DNA of 64,000 nucleotides. It comes from Frankia sp. QA3. Its GTDB lineage: Bacteria > Actinomycetota > Actinomycetes > Frankiales > Frankiaceae. The notes under the pieces are model-generated. The model was given only the letters and a program-made list of their open reading frames with translations, was not told the origin of the DNA and made no database searches. A program made the position numbers and the translations under genes. How positions within the stretch are numbered: the stretch's first letter is position 1; every line of letters starts with the position of its first letter. The stretch spans positions 4,815,243-4,879,242 of the forward strand of contig NZ_CM001489.1 of NCBI RefSeq assembly GCF_000262465.1. The letters run 5' to 3'. Shown in pieces: positions 54,036-62,090 of the stretch.

Positions 54036-54773
54036 TCACCCCCGGGGTGTGGCCACCCTCCCGTTGCGCCCACCGCCATCGGCGGAACGCTCGTCGCCGG
54101 CCGGCGCGGCGCCGCCGGCGTGCAGGAACATCAGGACGGCCTTGACCCGGCGGTTGAGGTCCGGCTCGTCGGTGAGGCCGAGCTTCGCGAAGATCGAGTT
54201 ACTGTGCTTCTCCACCGCCCGCTCGGACAGCACGAGGCTCGCGGCGATGGCGGCGTTGCTCCAGCCTTGCGCCATGTGGCCGAGCACCTCGCGTTCCCGC
54301 GGCGTAAGCCGGTCCAGCGCGCTGTCGCGACGCCGGCTGCCGGCGGCGACGAGCCCCTCGACGACCGTCGGATCGATCATGGACTCCCCCGCCGCCACCG
54401 CACGGATGGCCCGGATGAGGTCGTCGACCCCGGCAACCCGCTCCTTGAGCAGGTACGCCCGCCCCGCCGCGCCCCCATCGAGCAACGCGATCGCGTAGGA
54501 CGCCTCGGCGTGCTGGCTGAGGACGACCACCCCGACACCGGGCCGCTCCCGGCGCAGCCAGCCGGCGATGCGGATCCCCTCGTCGGTGTGCGACGGCGGC
54601 ATCCGGATGTCGGTGACCACGACGTCCGGCTCGCTGTCCAGCACCGCCTGCTCCAAGGACGGCAGATCGGTGGCGGTGCCTACCACCTCGACCCCGCCCA
54701 CCCGCCTGATCATGGTCTCCAGACCCTGCCGGAGCAACGCATTGTCCTCGGCCAGCACCACCCGGACGGTCAT
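54036..54773 (-). CDS. NarL/LuxR-type response regulator
   Basis: A 245-residue regulator. Receiver: VVLAEDNALLRQGLE, phospho-Asp55 in VVTDIRMPP, VVLSQHA and LLKERV. Output: LTPREREVLGHMAQGWSNAA plus VLSERAVEKHSNSIFAKLGL, a LuxR helix-turn-helix. The C-terminal 30 residues are a Gly/Arg-rich tail. The ATG at 54773 lies 7 nt after TAGAGT, so a leaderless message is plausible. It is probably the transcriptional partner of the membrane kinase in the convergent ABC operon. Confidence 0.9.
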   Translation of the reverse strand: MTVRVVLAEDNALLRQGLETMIRRVGGVEVVGTATDLPSLEQAVLDSEPDVVVTDIRMPPSHTDEGIRIAGWLRRERPGVGVVVLSQHAEASYAIALLDGGAAGRAYLLKERVAGVDDLIRAIRAVAAGESMIDPTVVEGLVAAGSRRRDSALDRLTPREREVLGHMAQGWSNAAIAASLVLSERAVEKHSNSIFAKLGLTDEPDLNRRVKAVLMFLHAGGAAPAGDERSADGGGRNGRVATPRG

Positions 54774-54780
54774 ACGCCCC

Positions 54781-54786
54781 ACTCTA
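54781..54786 (-). promoter_or_regulatory. Candidate -10 box for a leaderless response-regulator mRNA
   Basis: TAGAGT on the minus strand is 7 nt from the ATG at 54773, the spacing that places the transcription start on the start codon. No Shine-Dalgarno is present. This is inference from spacing only. Confidence 0.4.
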
Positions 54787-54877
54787 GGACGTGCAGGGCA
54801 AGCGCCCGTGCGAGAGCAGGCACAGCCGCAGCCAAGTGAAGCCGATTTACCATTGGGCGCGGGAGCAGCGGCGACGG

Positions 54878-56227
54878 CTAATTGCTCGACCAGGTGGGGG
54901 GCGACGAGGCATCGGATCCCCACACCACCGAGACCTCTGCGGCGGAACACAAAGCGAGTAGGTCGGGACGCGGTTTCCGGGGAACCAGGAGGACCATTCT
55001 TGGCGGTGGATCAAAAAAGCGGCGGTAATCGATGAGCTGTCCGATAGCCATACGGATGGCATCTCGCGTCACGGTACCTTTAGCCTCGATGAGCTCACCG
55101 GTCGTGTCATCGTAAAGATCGGTAAAAAGGGGATGAACCTCATCGGGGGGCAGAATCTGCTTTCTACACACCTCATGGCCAAGGGATAGAAGGTGCTCAC
55201 GGTAGGCGCTGACGAGGGCAGCCTCGCGCCGGAAGGCCGTGGTCGGCTCAGCCGGCGAGGATATCGCGTAGTTTTCGACGTTCGACGCCTCTACCGGGAT
55301 GGAGGTGACCCTGCTGGTCGTCGTGGGAGTCTCAGGGAGGTCTGCATCGACCGACAGCACCGACCCCTGCGGACGTAGCCGAAACATGATGACTGTCCGC
55401 AGCGGCCCACCGTTAGTTTCTGGCGCCTCACTCGTGTACCACGGGCGATCAGGATCGATCTCGAACGCCCCGAGATACTCAACGCCATCCGGCACGACGC
55501 GAAAGAGGCGAAGCGTGCGGCCGTCCCTCCGGTGAGCCAGGATGGCGAGATTCCCCTGCACCATCCGCTGATCACCAAGCTGCCCTTCCCCGGTGTAGTG
55601 GAAACATCCGTCGTCGCCCCACCCGTCAAAGTAGCCGTGCGACCGACCCCGTACCGGGTTCGTAAAGAGCAGCACATTGGGAGTGGAGCGGGACGGGCCA
55701 ATTCCGCCCTGACGTCGACCGCCATAACGCGCATGGACGTCGCGACGGACTACCACAACCCCCGGCTGGATCTCCCAGAAGACAGCGTCTGGGCCAGCAG
55801 GACCTGCCGCCTGACCTAGCAGCCGGTGCAGCGCCGCCGCGAACTGTTCACGGTTGCGCTCGTCTCGTAGCAGTTCAAAGGCAGGCGCGGAGAGTCCAAA
55901 CTCAGGATCCTCCCGATCCAGCCACCGGCGTGGCTGCGAGCTGTGCGCCGCGGGCGCTGCTGAGCCGGCGCGGATCTCCCAGAGCGGGGAGTTCCTCAGC
56001 GCCACCACCGGGTACTCGGGTGCTACTCGTCCGCGGTTCTCGACCCCACCCCCGACCAGCGCAGCCGCCAGCTCGTCGCGGACTTCCGACCAGCGGCGGA
56101 GCCGTACTCCATCCCCGATGCGCTCCACCGCCCACAGCAGCGTCAATGACTGATGCGGCAGCGAGACTCCCCGAGCCGACGCCCTCCGGAGCATCGACAA
56201 ACCGCTCAAAGCGTCATCTAGGTGCAC
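54878..56227 (-). CDS. Probable type IV restriction endonuclease: ScoMcrA-like sulfur-binding domain + SRA-like domain + PD-(D/E)XK nuclease
   Basis: A 449-residue protein. Residues about 8-90 (RASARGVSLPHQSLTLLWAV ... EYPVVALRNSPLWEI) resemble the ScoMcrA DNA sulfur-binding domain with its PHxxL and EYP...LW landmarks. Residues about 158-255 carry YFDGWGDDGCFHYTGEGQLG, an SRA/YDG-type modified-base reader. Residues about 335-435 carry a PD-(D/E)XK nuclease: D374, IEAK (E381, K383) and QLIDY (QxxxY). No HNH motif is present. It should cleave DNA bearing phosphorothioate or methylated bases. The gene is visibly less GC-rich than its flanks, suggesting acquisition. Start GTG 56227, or ATG 56194. 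Confidence 0.82.
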   Translation of the reverse strand: MHLDDALSGLSMLRRASARGVSLPHQSLTLLWAVERIGDGVRLRRWSEVRDELAAALVGGGVENRGRVAPEYPVVALRNSPLWEIRAGSAAPAAHSSQPRRWLDREDPEFGLSAPAFELLRDERNREQFAAALHRLLGQAAGPAGPDAVFWEIQPGVVVVRRDVHARYGGRRQGGIGPSRSTPNVLLFTNPVRGRSHGYFDGWGDDGCFHYTGEGQLGDQRMVQGNLAILAHRRDGRTLRLFRVVPDGVEYLGAFEIDPDRPWYTSEAPETNGGPLRTVIMFRLRPQGSVLSVDADLPETPTTTSRVTSIPVEASNVENYAISSPAEPTTAFRREAALVSAYREHLLSLGHEVCRKQILPPDEVHPLFTDLYDDTTGELIEAKGTVTRDAIRMAIGQLIDYRRFFDPPPRMVLLVPRKPRPDLLALCSAAEVSVVWGSDASSPPTWSSN

Positions 56228-56398
56228 TGCGCAACGATACGGTCGCTCTGTCCGCTTTGCACGCGGTCCCGTGGAAGGCTCGTCGCGGTCGAACAGTGCG
56301 CAGGCACGGTCGCCGGAGTGAGTGTCAGCACGCTCGCCGCCCGCCGGGGCTGGGCCGGCGTGCGACGCCTACCGATCCAACCGCCTCGCCTGGACCGC

Positions 56399-56427
56399 TC
56401 ACAGGAAGTTCACAGCCAGGACTCAGG
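56399..56427 (+). promoter_or_regulatory. PhoP-box-like direct repeats upstream of the PhoP-like gene
   Basis: TCACAGG (56399), TCACAGC (56410) and ACTCAGG (56421) form three heptamers at an exact 11-bp period, ending 33 bp before the ATG at 56461. Mycobacterial PhoP binds TCACAGC-N4-TCACAGC, the same spacing. Autoregulation is inferred. Confidence 0.7.
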
Positions 56428-56460
56428 CTACGGCCAGGCATTCGGGAGAAGCTGTCCCGT

Positions 56461-57207
56461 ATGCAACCGGTGCGGGTACTCGTGGTGGACGACGAGACGA
56501 CGCTGGCGGAGCTGCTGTCGATGGCGCTGCGCTACGAGGGGTGGGAGGTGCGCAGCGCCGGGGACGGGCGTGGCGCGCTGCGGCTCGCGCGCGAGTTCCG
56601 GCCGGACGCGGTGGTGCTCGACATCATGCTGCCCGACATGGACGGGCTGGAGGTGCTGCGTCGGCTGCGGGCGGAGAGCCCGGACGTCCCCGTGCTGTTC
56701 CTGACCGCCCGCGACGCCGTCGAGGACCGGGTGGCCGGGCTCACCGCCGGCGGCGACGACTACGTGACGAAGCCGTTCAGCCTGGAGGAGCTGGTCGCCC
56801 GGCTGCGCGGGCTGATGCGCCGCGCGGCGCGAACCACCGAGGCGCTGCAGGGCGCGCGGCTCGTCGTCGGCGACCTGACCATGGACGAGGAGAGCCGCGA
56901 GGTGGCCCGCGGCGGCGTCCCGGTGCACCTGACCGCGACCGAGTTCGAGCTGCTGCGCTTCTTCATGCGCAACCCGCGCCGGGTGCTCAGCAAGGCGCAG
57001 ATCCTCGACCGGGTCTGGAACTACGACTTCGGCGGGCAGGCGAACGTCGTCGAGCTGTACGTCTCCTACCTGCGCAAGAAGATCGACGCCGGCCGCCCGC
57101 CGATGATTCACACGATGCGGGGCGCCGGCTACGTGCTGCGGCCGGCCGAGACCGACTATCCCGTCCGGTCGGACAGCGCCGCAGCCTCCCCCGCACCCAC
57201 GGCGTGA
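56461..57207 (+). CDS. PhoP-like OmpR-family response regulator
   Basis: A 248-residue regulator closely resembling mycobacterial PhoP. Receiver: VLVVDDETTLAELLSMAL, phospho-Asp54 in VVLDIMLPDMDG, VLFLTARDAVEDRVAGL and DDYVTKPFSLEELVARLR. The winged helix shows LTATEFELLRFFMRN, VLSKAQILDRVWNYDFGG and the wing VVELYVSYLRKKID. GGAGAAG precedes the ATG at 56461. It is likely transcribed with the kinase 12 nt downstream. PhoP-type boxes lie before this gene and before the glycosyltransferase gene. Confidence 0.92.
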   Translation: MQPVRVLVVDDETTLAELLSMALRYEGWEVRSAGDGRGALRLAREFRPDAVVLDIMLPDMDGLEVLRRLRAESPDVPVLFLTARDAVEDRVAGLTAGGDDYVTKPFSLEELVARLRGLMRRAARTTEALQGARLVVGDLTMDEESREVARGGVPVHLTATEFELLRFFMRNPRRVLSKAQILDRVWNYDFGGQANVVELYVSYLRKKIDAGRPPMIHTMRGAGYVLRPAETDYPVRSDSAAASPAPTA

Positions 57208-57219
57208 CGGCGTGACGGC

Positions 57220-59238
57220 GTGAACGCCACCGCGCGGCACACCGCCTCGGTCGCCCAGGCCGGCCCGTCCGGGCAGGTCGGCCCCGGGCGACGCCGCGCC
57301 GGCCACGGCTGGCCGGTCGCCCCGTCCCGCTGGTCGTTGCGGACGCGGCTGCTCGCCCTGCTCATGGTGCTGCTCGCCACCGTGTCGCTGGCGATCGTGT
57401 TCGTGACCGCGGTGGCGTTGCGCGGCGTCCTGCTCGACCAACTCGACCGCCGGCTGCACGAGGCGAGCAACCGGTGGGAGCGTCCCCCGTCGCGGTTCTT
57501 CGACACGCCCCTGCCGCAGCAGCTCCCCGGCGACGGATCGGACTCCGGATCGGGCACGGTTCCCGCGCCGGGCTATGGCTATGGCTATGGCTCGGGCTCG
57601 GGGTCGGGGTCGGGCACGACAACCTCCTGGCGGCCTGCCGCCACGACGGCGACCATCAGCGCCACCGTGGTCTCCGCGACGACCACTGCCGGCATGATCC
57701 GCGCCACGACGAGCGGGAGCAGCACGACCAGCACCGCCCCGACCGGCGCCATCACGGCTCAAGGGGTGTCCGCGCGCGTGATCTCCGCCGCGGTCCCGAA
57801 AGCGACGACGGCCGGCTCGGCGACGTCCACGGTGCAGACGCTGTATGGCGTGAGCGGCGGCACCCTGCTCAGCCGTTTCTTTACCGGGCCGGTCGAGCCC
57901 GGCACGCTGGCCGCGGTCATCGACGACACCGGTATCTACGGCGCCTACATCGGCACGGCCGACTCGCCGCAGGTGCTCTCCGCCAGTCAGGCCGCTACCG
58001 TCGCGGCCGTCCCGCGTGACAGCGGCACGCATACTCGCGGTCTCGCGAACGCCGGCGACTACCGGCTGCTCAGCCGTACCCTGCCCGACGGCACCACCGT
58101 CGTCACGGGCCTGCCGATGAAGCAGGTGAACGCGACGCTGACCAAGATGGCGGCCATCGCCGGCGCCGTCGCCCTGGCGGGGGTGGCCGCGGCGGCGGTT
58201 GCCGGCACGGTGATCGTCCGGGTGACCCTGCGCCCGCTGCGCCGGGTGGCGGCGACCGCGTCCCGGGTCGCGGAGATGCCGCTCGACCGGGGCGAGGTGG
58301 CGCTGTCGGTCCGCGTGCCGGAGGTCGACACCGACCCGAGGACCGAGGTCGGCCAGGTGGGCTCGGCGCTCAACCGGATGCTCGGCCACATTGGGGCGGC
58401 GCTGGCGGCCCGGCACGCCAGCGAAACGCGGATGCGGCAGTTCCTCGCCGACGTCAGCCACGAGCTGCGCACCCCGCTCGCCGCGATCAGCGGCTACGCG
58501 GAGCTCACCCGCCGCACCCGCGAACCCGTCCCGCCGGACGTCACCTACGCGATGAGCCGGGTCGAGTCGGAGAGCGCGCGGATGACGGCTCTGGTCGCGG
58601 ACCTGCTGCTGCTCGCGCGGCTCGACTCCGGGCGGCCCTTGGAGCACGAGCCGGTGGACATCTCCCGGATGGTCGTCGACGCCGTCAGCGACGCGCACGT
58701 CGCCGCCCCCGACCACCGCTTCGCGCTCGACCTGCCCGAGGAGCCGGTCACCGTCACCGGCGACTCGGCCCGGCTGCACCAGGTGCTCGCGAACCTGCTG
58801 GCCAACGCCCGCACCCACACCCCGCCGGGCACCCGGGTGACGGCCAGCCTGTCCGTCACCGACGACGAGGTCACCGTCGCCATCGTGGACGACGGCCCCG
58901 GCATCCCTCCCGACCTGCTGCCCGAGGTCTTCGAGCGCTTCGCCCGCGGGGACAGCTCCCGGTCGCGGGCCGCGGGAAGCACCGGGCTCGGCCTCGCCAT
59001 CGTCGCGGCCGTCGTCGAGGCGCACCACGGCCGGGTGGAGGCGACCAGCCAACCCGGGCGCACCGCGTTCGTCGTCGCGCTGCCGCGCTGGTCGGCCGCG
59101 GTCTCGGCGCAGGGCGAGCCGGCCACCCCGATGACCACGACCCCGGTCCTGACCGCGCTGCCAGGACCGGCGCCGGTGGCGCCACCCGCACCGCCGGCAA
59201 CGGCGGCCGGCCTCGCCGGGCCCACACGCCGCGCCTGA
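57220..59238 (+). CDS. Membrane sensor histidine kinase (PhoR-like) with long low-complexity sensor loop
   Basis: A 672-residue kinase, longer than the usual 470-500. First helix LLALLMVLLATVSLAIVFVT; second helix MAAIAGAVALAGVAAAAVAG; the extracellular loop of about 260 residues contains YGYGYGSGSGSGSG and a Thr/Ser/Ala-rich stretch. HAMP follows, then DHp FLADVSHELRTPLAAISGYA, N box ANLLANARTHTP, G1 VDDGPGIPPDL and G2 GSTGLGLAIVAAV. The C-terminus is a Pro/Ala tail. GTG 57220 follows a repeated GTGACGGC octamer that includes the regulator stop. It phosphorylates the PhoP-like regulator. Confidence 0.9.
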   Translation: MNATARHTASVAQAGPSGQVGPGRRRAGHGWPVAPSRWSLRTRLLALLMVLLATVSLAIVFVTAVALRGVLLDQLDRRLHEASNRWERPPSRFFDTPLPQQLPGDGSDSGSGTVPAPGYGYGYGSGSGSGSGTTTSWRPAATTATISATVVSATTTAGMIRATTSGSSTTSTAPTGAITAQGVSARVISAAVPKATTAGSATSTVQTLYGVSGGTLLSRFFTGPVEPGTLAAVIDDTGIYGAYIGTADSPQVLSASQAATVAAVPRDSGTHTRGLANAGDYRLLSRTLPDGTTVVTGLPMKQVNATLTKMAAIAGAVALAGVAAAAVAGTVIVRVTLRPLRRVAATASRVAEMPLDRGEVALSVRVPEVDTDPRTEVGQVGSALNRMLGHIGAALAARHASETRMRQFLADVSHELRTPLAAISGYAELTRRTREPVPPDVTYAMSRVESESARMTALVADLLLLARLDSGRPLEHEPVDISRMVVDAVSDAHVAAPDHRFALDLPEEPVTVTGDSARLHQVLANLLANARTHTPPGTRVTASLSVTDDEVTVAIVDDGPGIPPDLLPEVFERFARGDSSRSRAAGSTGLGLAIVAAVVEAHHGRVEATSQPGRTAFVVALPRWSAAVSAQGEPATPMTTTPVLTALPGPAPVAPPAPPATAAGLAGPTRRA

Positions 59239-59299
59239 GCACGTCTCCGCCACGCCCGGCTCCGGGGCCGTGACACAGGCGAGGGTCCTCAACCGAGCT

Positions 59300-59328
59300 T
59301 CACAGGTTGCGCACAGGCGGAGCACAAG
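59300..59328 (+). promoter_or_regulatory. PhoP-box-like direct repeats upstream of the glycosyltransferase gene
   Basis: TCACAGG (59300), GCACAGG (59311) and GCACAAG (59322) recur at exactly 11 bp and end 33 bp before the ATG at 59362. The geometry is the same as before the PhoP-like gene, which marks this gene as a likely direct target. Confidence 0.7.
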
Positions 59329-59361
59329 GACCCGAAAGGTCGATGGCCCAGGGTGATCCTT

Positions 59362-61920
59362 ATGTCGCCCACACTCACCGACCCGATCCCGCACGCCGGG
59401 GGTCGGCGCGCTCAGGGACACCGTCGCCGGCTGCCGTGGACCAGGACGGATCCGGCTCAGCCGACGGACCACGACGCGCCCACAGTGGTCGGGCCCGCCG
59501 CCGAGGACACCGCACCGCCGGTCGCCACCGAGCCGGACCCGCGTTGGGTCCGCCCGGCGCTGATCGTCCTGCTGGTCGGCACCGGCGTGCTGTACCTGTG
59601 GGACCTGAGCGCCTCGGGCTGGGCCAACGCCTTCTACTCGGCCGCGGTCCAGGCGGGCTCGGTGAGCTGGAAGGCGTTCTTCTACGGCTCCTCGGACGCC
59701 GGCAACTCGATCACCGTCGACAAGCCGCCGGCCTCCCTGTGGGTGATGGCGCTCTCGGCGCGCATCTTCGGGCTGAACTCGTGGAGCCTGCTCGTCCCAC
59801 AGGCGCTGATGGGCGTGGGCACCGTCGGGCTGCTCTACGCGACGGTGCGCCGACAGCTGTCCGCCGGGGCGGGGCTGCTCGCCGGCGCGGTGCTCGCACT
59901 CACCCCGGTGGCGGCGCTGATGTTCCGGTTCAACAACCCGGACGCGCTGCTGGTGCTCCTGCTCGTCGCCGGCGCCTACGCGACGCTGCGCGCGGTGGAA
60001 CAGGCCAGCACCCGCTGGATGGTGCTGGCCGGCGTGCTGGTCAGCTTCGCGTTCCTGACGAAGCTGCTGCAGGCGCTGGTCGTCGTACCGATCTTCGCGC
60101 TGGTGTACCTGGCCTGCGCGCCGACGTCGTTCTGGCGCCGGGTCCGCCAGACGCTGGCCGGCGGCCTCGGGCTGCTGGTCCCGGCCGGACTGTTCATCGC
60201 GATCGTGGAGCTGGTCCCCGACTCGTCGCGGCCGTACATCGGCGGCTCGCAGCACAACAGCCTGCTCGAACTCACCCTCGGTTACAACGGGCTCGGCCGG
60301 CTCACCGGCAACGAGACTGGCAGCGTCGGCGGCGGTGGGGCTGGCGGCCGCGGCGGTTTCGGCATGCTCCAGGACGGCGCGACCGCGGCGCTGCCGGGCG
60401 GCGGCACCGGCACCGGCGGCGCGGCCGGGTTGGCGAACGGCGCCGCCGGCGGGATGCCGTTCCCGGGCGGCGGTGGCCCGGGCGGCGGGCGCGGCGGCGG
60501 CATGTGGGGGGAGACCGGCTGGACGCGGATGTTCGGCTCGGAGGTCGGCGGTCAGATCTCCTGGCTGCTGCCGGCCGCACTGATCCTGCTGGTCGCCGGG
60601 CTGTGGATCACTCGACGGGCGCCGCGGACCGACCGGCTGCGGGCCGCGTTCGCCCTCTGGGGCGGCTGGCTGCTCGTCACCGGGATCATCTTCAGCCAGA
60701 TGAAGGGCATCTTCCACGCCTACTACACGGTGGCCCTGGCCCCGGCGGTCGGTGCCCTGGTGGGCATGGGAGCGGTCCTGCTGTGGCGGCACCGGAGCCA
60801 CCCCGCCGCCGCGCTGGCCGGCGCGGCGACGATCGCCGCGACCACCGCCTGGTCGTGGACGCTGCTGCACCGCACCGCCGACTGGCACCCGTGGATCCGC
60901 TACACCGTGCTGGTCGCGGGGATCATCGCGACGCTCGGCTTCCTCGCGACCGTCCGGCTGCCCCGCCGGGTCTCGATCGGGGTCGCCGCGGTGGCGCTCG
61001 TCGCCGGCCTGCTCGGGCCGGGCGCCTATGCGGTGGCCACCGCCGGGTCGCCGCACACCGGCTCGATCCCCTCGGCCGGTCCGGCCGGCGCCGGCTTCGG
61101 CGGCCCGGGCGGCTTCATGCGCCGCATGAACGGCCAGCAGGGCGGCCCGCCCGGCATGGGCCAGAACCAGGCCGGCGGCCAGCAGGGCACCGGCGGCCAG
61201 GGCCAGAACCAGGCCGGCGGGGCCTTCCCCGGCGGCGGCCAGGCAGGCACCTTCCCGGGCGGCGGCCAGGGCGGCGCCTTCCCCGGCGGGGGCCAAGGCG
61301 GCTTCTCCGGCGGGGGCCAAGGCGGCTTCCCCGGCCGCGGCCAGGCCGGCGGATTCCCGGGTGGCACCGGTGGCACCGGTGGCACGACGGGCGGGGGCAC
61401 CGGCAACGGCGCGGCGGGCGGCCAGGGCACCCTCCCGGGCCAAGGCGGCACCGGCACCGGCCAGCAGGGCAACGGGTTCACCGCCGAAGGCGGCATGCGC
61501 GGCGGCATGGGCGGCCTGCTCGACGCCGCGAAACCCAGCGAGGCCATCGTGAAGCTGTTCAAGCAGGACGCCGACTCCTACACCTGGGTCGCCGCAGCGG
61601 TGGGCTCGAACAGCGCCGCCGGTTACCAGCTCGCGACCCGCGAACCGGTCATGCCGATCGGCGGCTTCAACGGCAGCGACCCGTCGCCGACCCTCGCGCA
61701 GTTCAAGAAGTACGTCAGCGACGGGAAGATTCATTACTTCATCGGCGGCGGCGGTTTCGGCCGCGCCAACGGCGGCAGCAGCTCCTCGCAGGAGATCTCC
61801 TCCTGGGTGACGGAGAACTTCACCGAGAAGACGGTCGACGGGGTCACCCTCTACGACCTGACCGCCCCCAAGGCGAGCACCGGCACCTCCGCCACCAGCA
61901 CCACCGCTCGTACCGCCTGA
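59362..61920 (+). CDS. ArnT/YkcB-like membrane glycosyltransferase (GT39/GT83 type) with Gly-rich inserts
   Basis: An 852-residue polytopic protein. The catalytic N-terminal part has SASGWANAFYSAAVQAGS and NSITVDKPPASLWVMALSAR, the first-loop region of polyprenyl-phosphate-sugar glycosyltransferases, then about 12 membrane helices. Two Gly-rich inserts follow (GGGGAGGRGGFGM..., and a long GGGQGG/FPGGGQ repeat near residues 590-700). The extracytoplasmic C-terminal domain (LFKQDADSYTWVAAAVGSNS, FIGGGGFGR) is typical of the YkcB group. It should transfer sugars from a lipid carrier to wall or protein acceptors. AGGGTG is 8 nt before the ATG at 59362. Confidence 0.88.
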   Translation: MSPTLTDPIPHAGGRRAQGHRRRLPWTRTDPAQPTDHDAPTVVGPAAEDTAPPVATEPDPRWVRPALIVLLVGTGVLYLWDLSASGWANAFYSAAVQAGSVSWKAFFYGSSDAGNSITVDKPPASLWVMALSARIFGLNSWSLLVPQALMGVGTVGLLYATVRRQLSAGAGLLAGAVLALTPVAALMFRFNNPDALLVLLLVAGAYATLRAVEQASTRWMVLAGVLVSFAFLTKLLQALVVVPIFALVYLACAPTSFWRRVRQTLAGGLGLLVPAGLFIAIVELVPDSSRPYIGGSQHNSLLELTLGYNGLGRLTGNETGSVGGGGAGGRGGFGMLQDGATAALPGGGTGTGGAAGLANGAAGGMPFPGGGGPGGGRGGGMWGETGWTRMFGSEVGGQISWLLPAALILLVAGLWITRRAPRTDRLRAAFALWGGWLLVTGIIFSQMKGIFHAYYTVALAPAVGALVGMGAVLLWRHRSHPAAALAGAATIAATTAWSWTLLHRTADWHPWIRYTVLVAGIIATLGFLATVRLPRRVSIGVAAVALVAGLLGPGAYAVATAGSPHTGSIPSAGPAGAGFGGPGGFMRRMNGQQGGPPGMGQNQAGGQQGTGGQGQNQAGGAFPGGGQAGTFPGGGQGGAFPGGGQGGFSGGGQGGFPGRGQAGGFPGGTGGTGGTTGGGTGNGAAGGQGTLPGQGGTGTGQQGNGFTAEGGMRGGMGGLLDAAKPSEAIVKLFKQDADSYTWVAAAVGSNSAAGYQLATREPVMPIGGFNGSDPSPTLAQFKKYVSDGKIHYFIGGGGFGRANGGSSSSQEISSWVTENFTEKTVDGVTLYDLTAPKASTGTSATSTTARTA

Positions 61921-61939
61921 TCTATCGCGATCGTCAGGC

Positions 61940-61985
61940 CGGCCGTGTGTTCCGGGTTCTTTCTCAGGCCCGGAGCACACGGCCG
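61940..61985 (+). terminator. Terminator of the glycosyltransferase gene
   Basis: A 17-bp stem with one G-U pair (CGGCCGTGTGTTCCGGG at 61940-61956, complement at 61969-61985) and a 12-nt loop, 19 bp after the stop. It lies between convergent genes and may work in both directions. Confidence 0.8.
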
Positions 61986-62090
61986 CTACCGTGTCTCGCC
62001 CGATATATGAGATTCCAAATCCACTGCACGCGTCCGGTCCGCGCTTATAGGGCCGTCGCGACACGAGCTGGACGGGATACGGACGGAATT

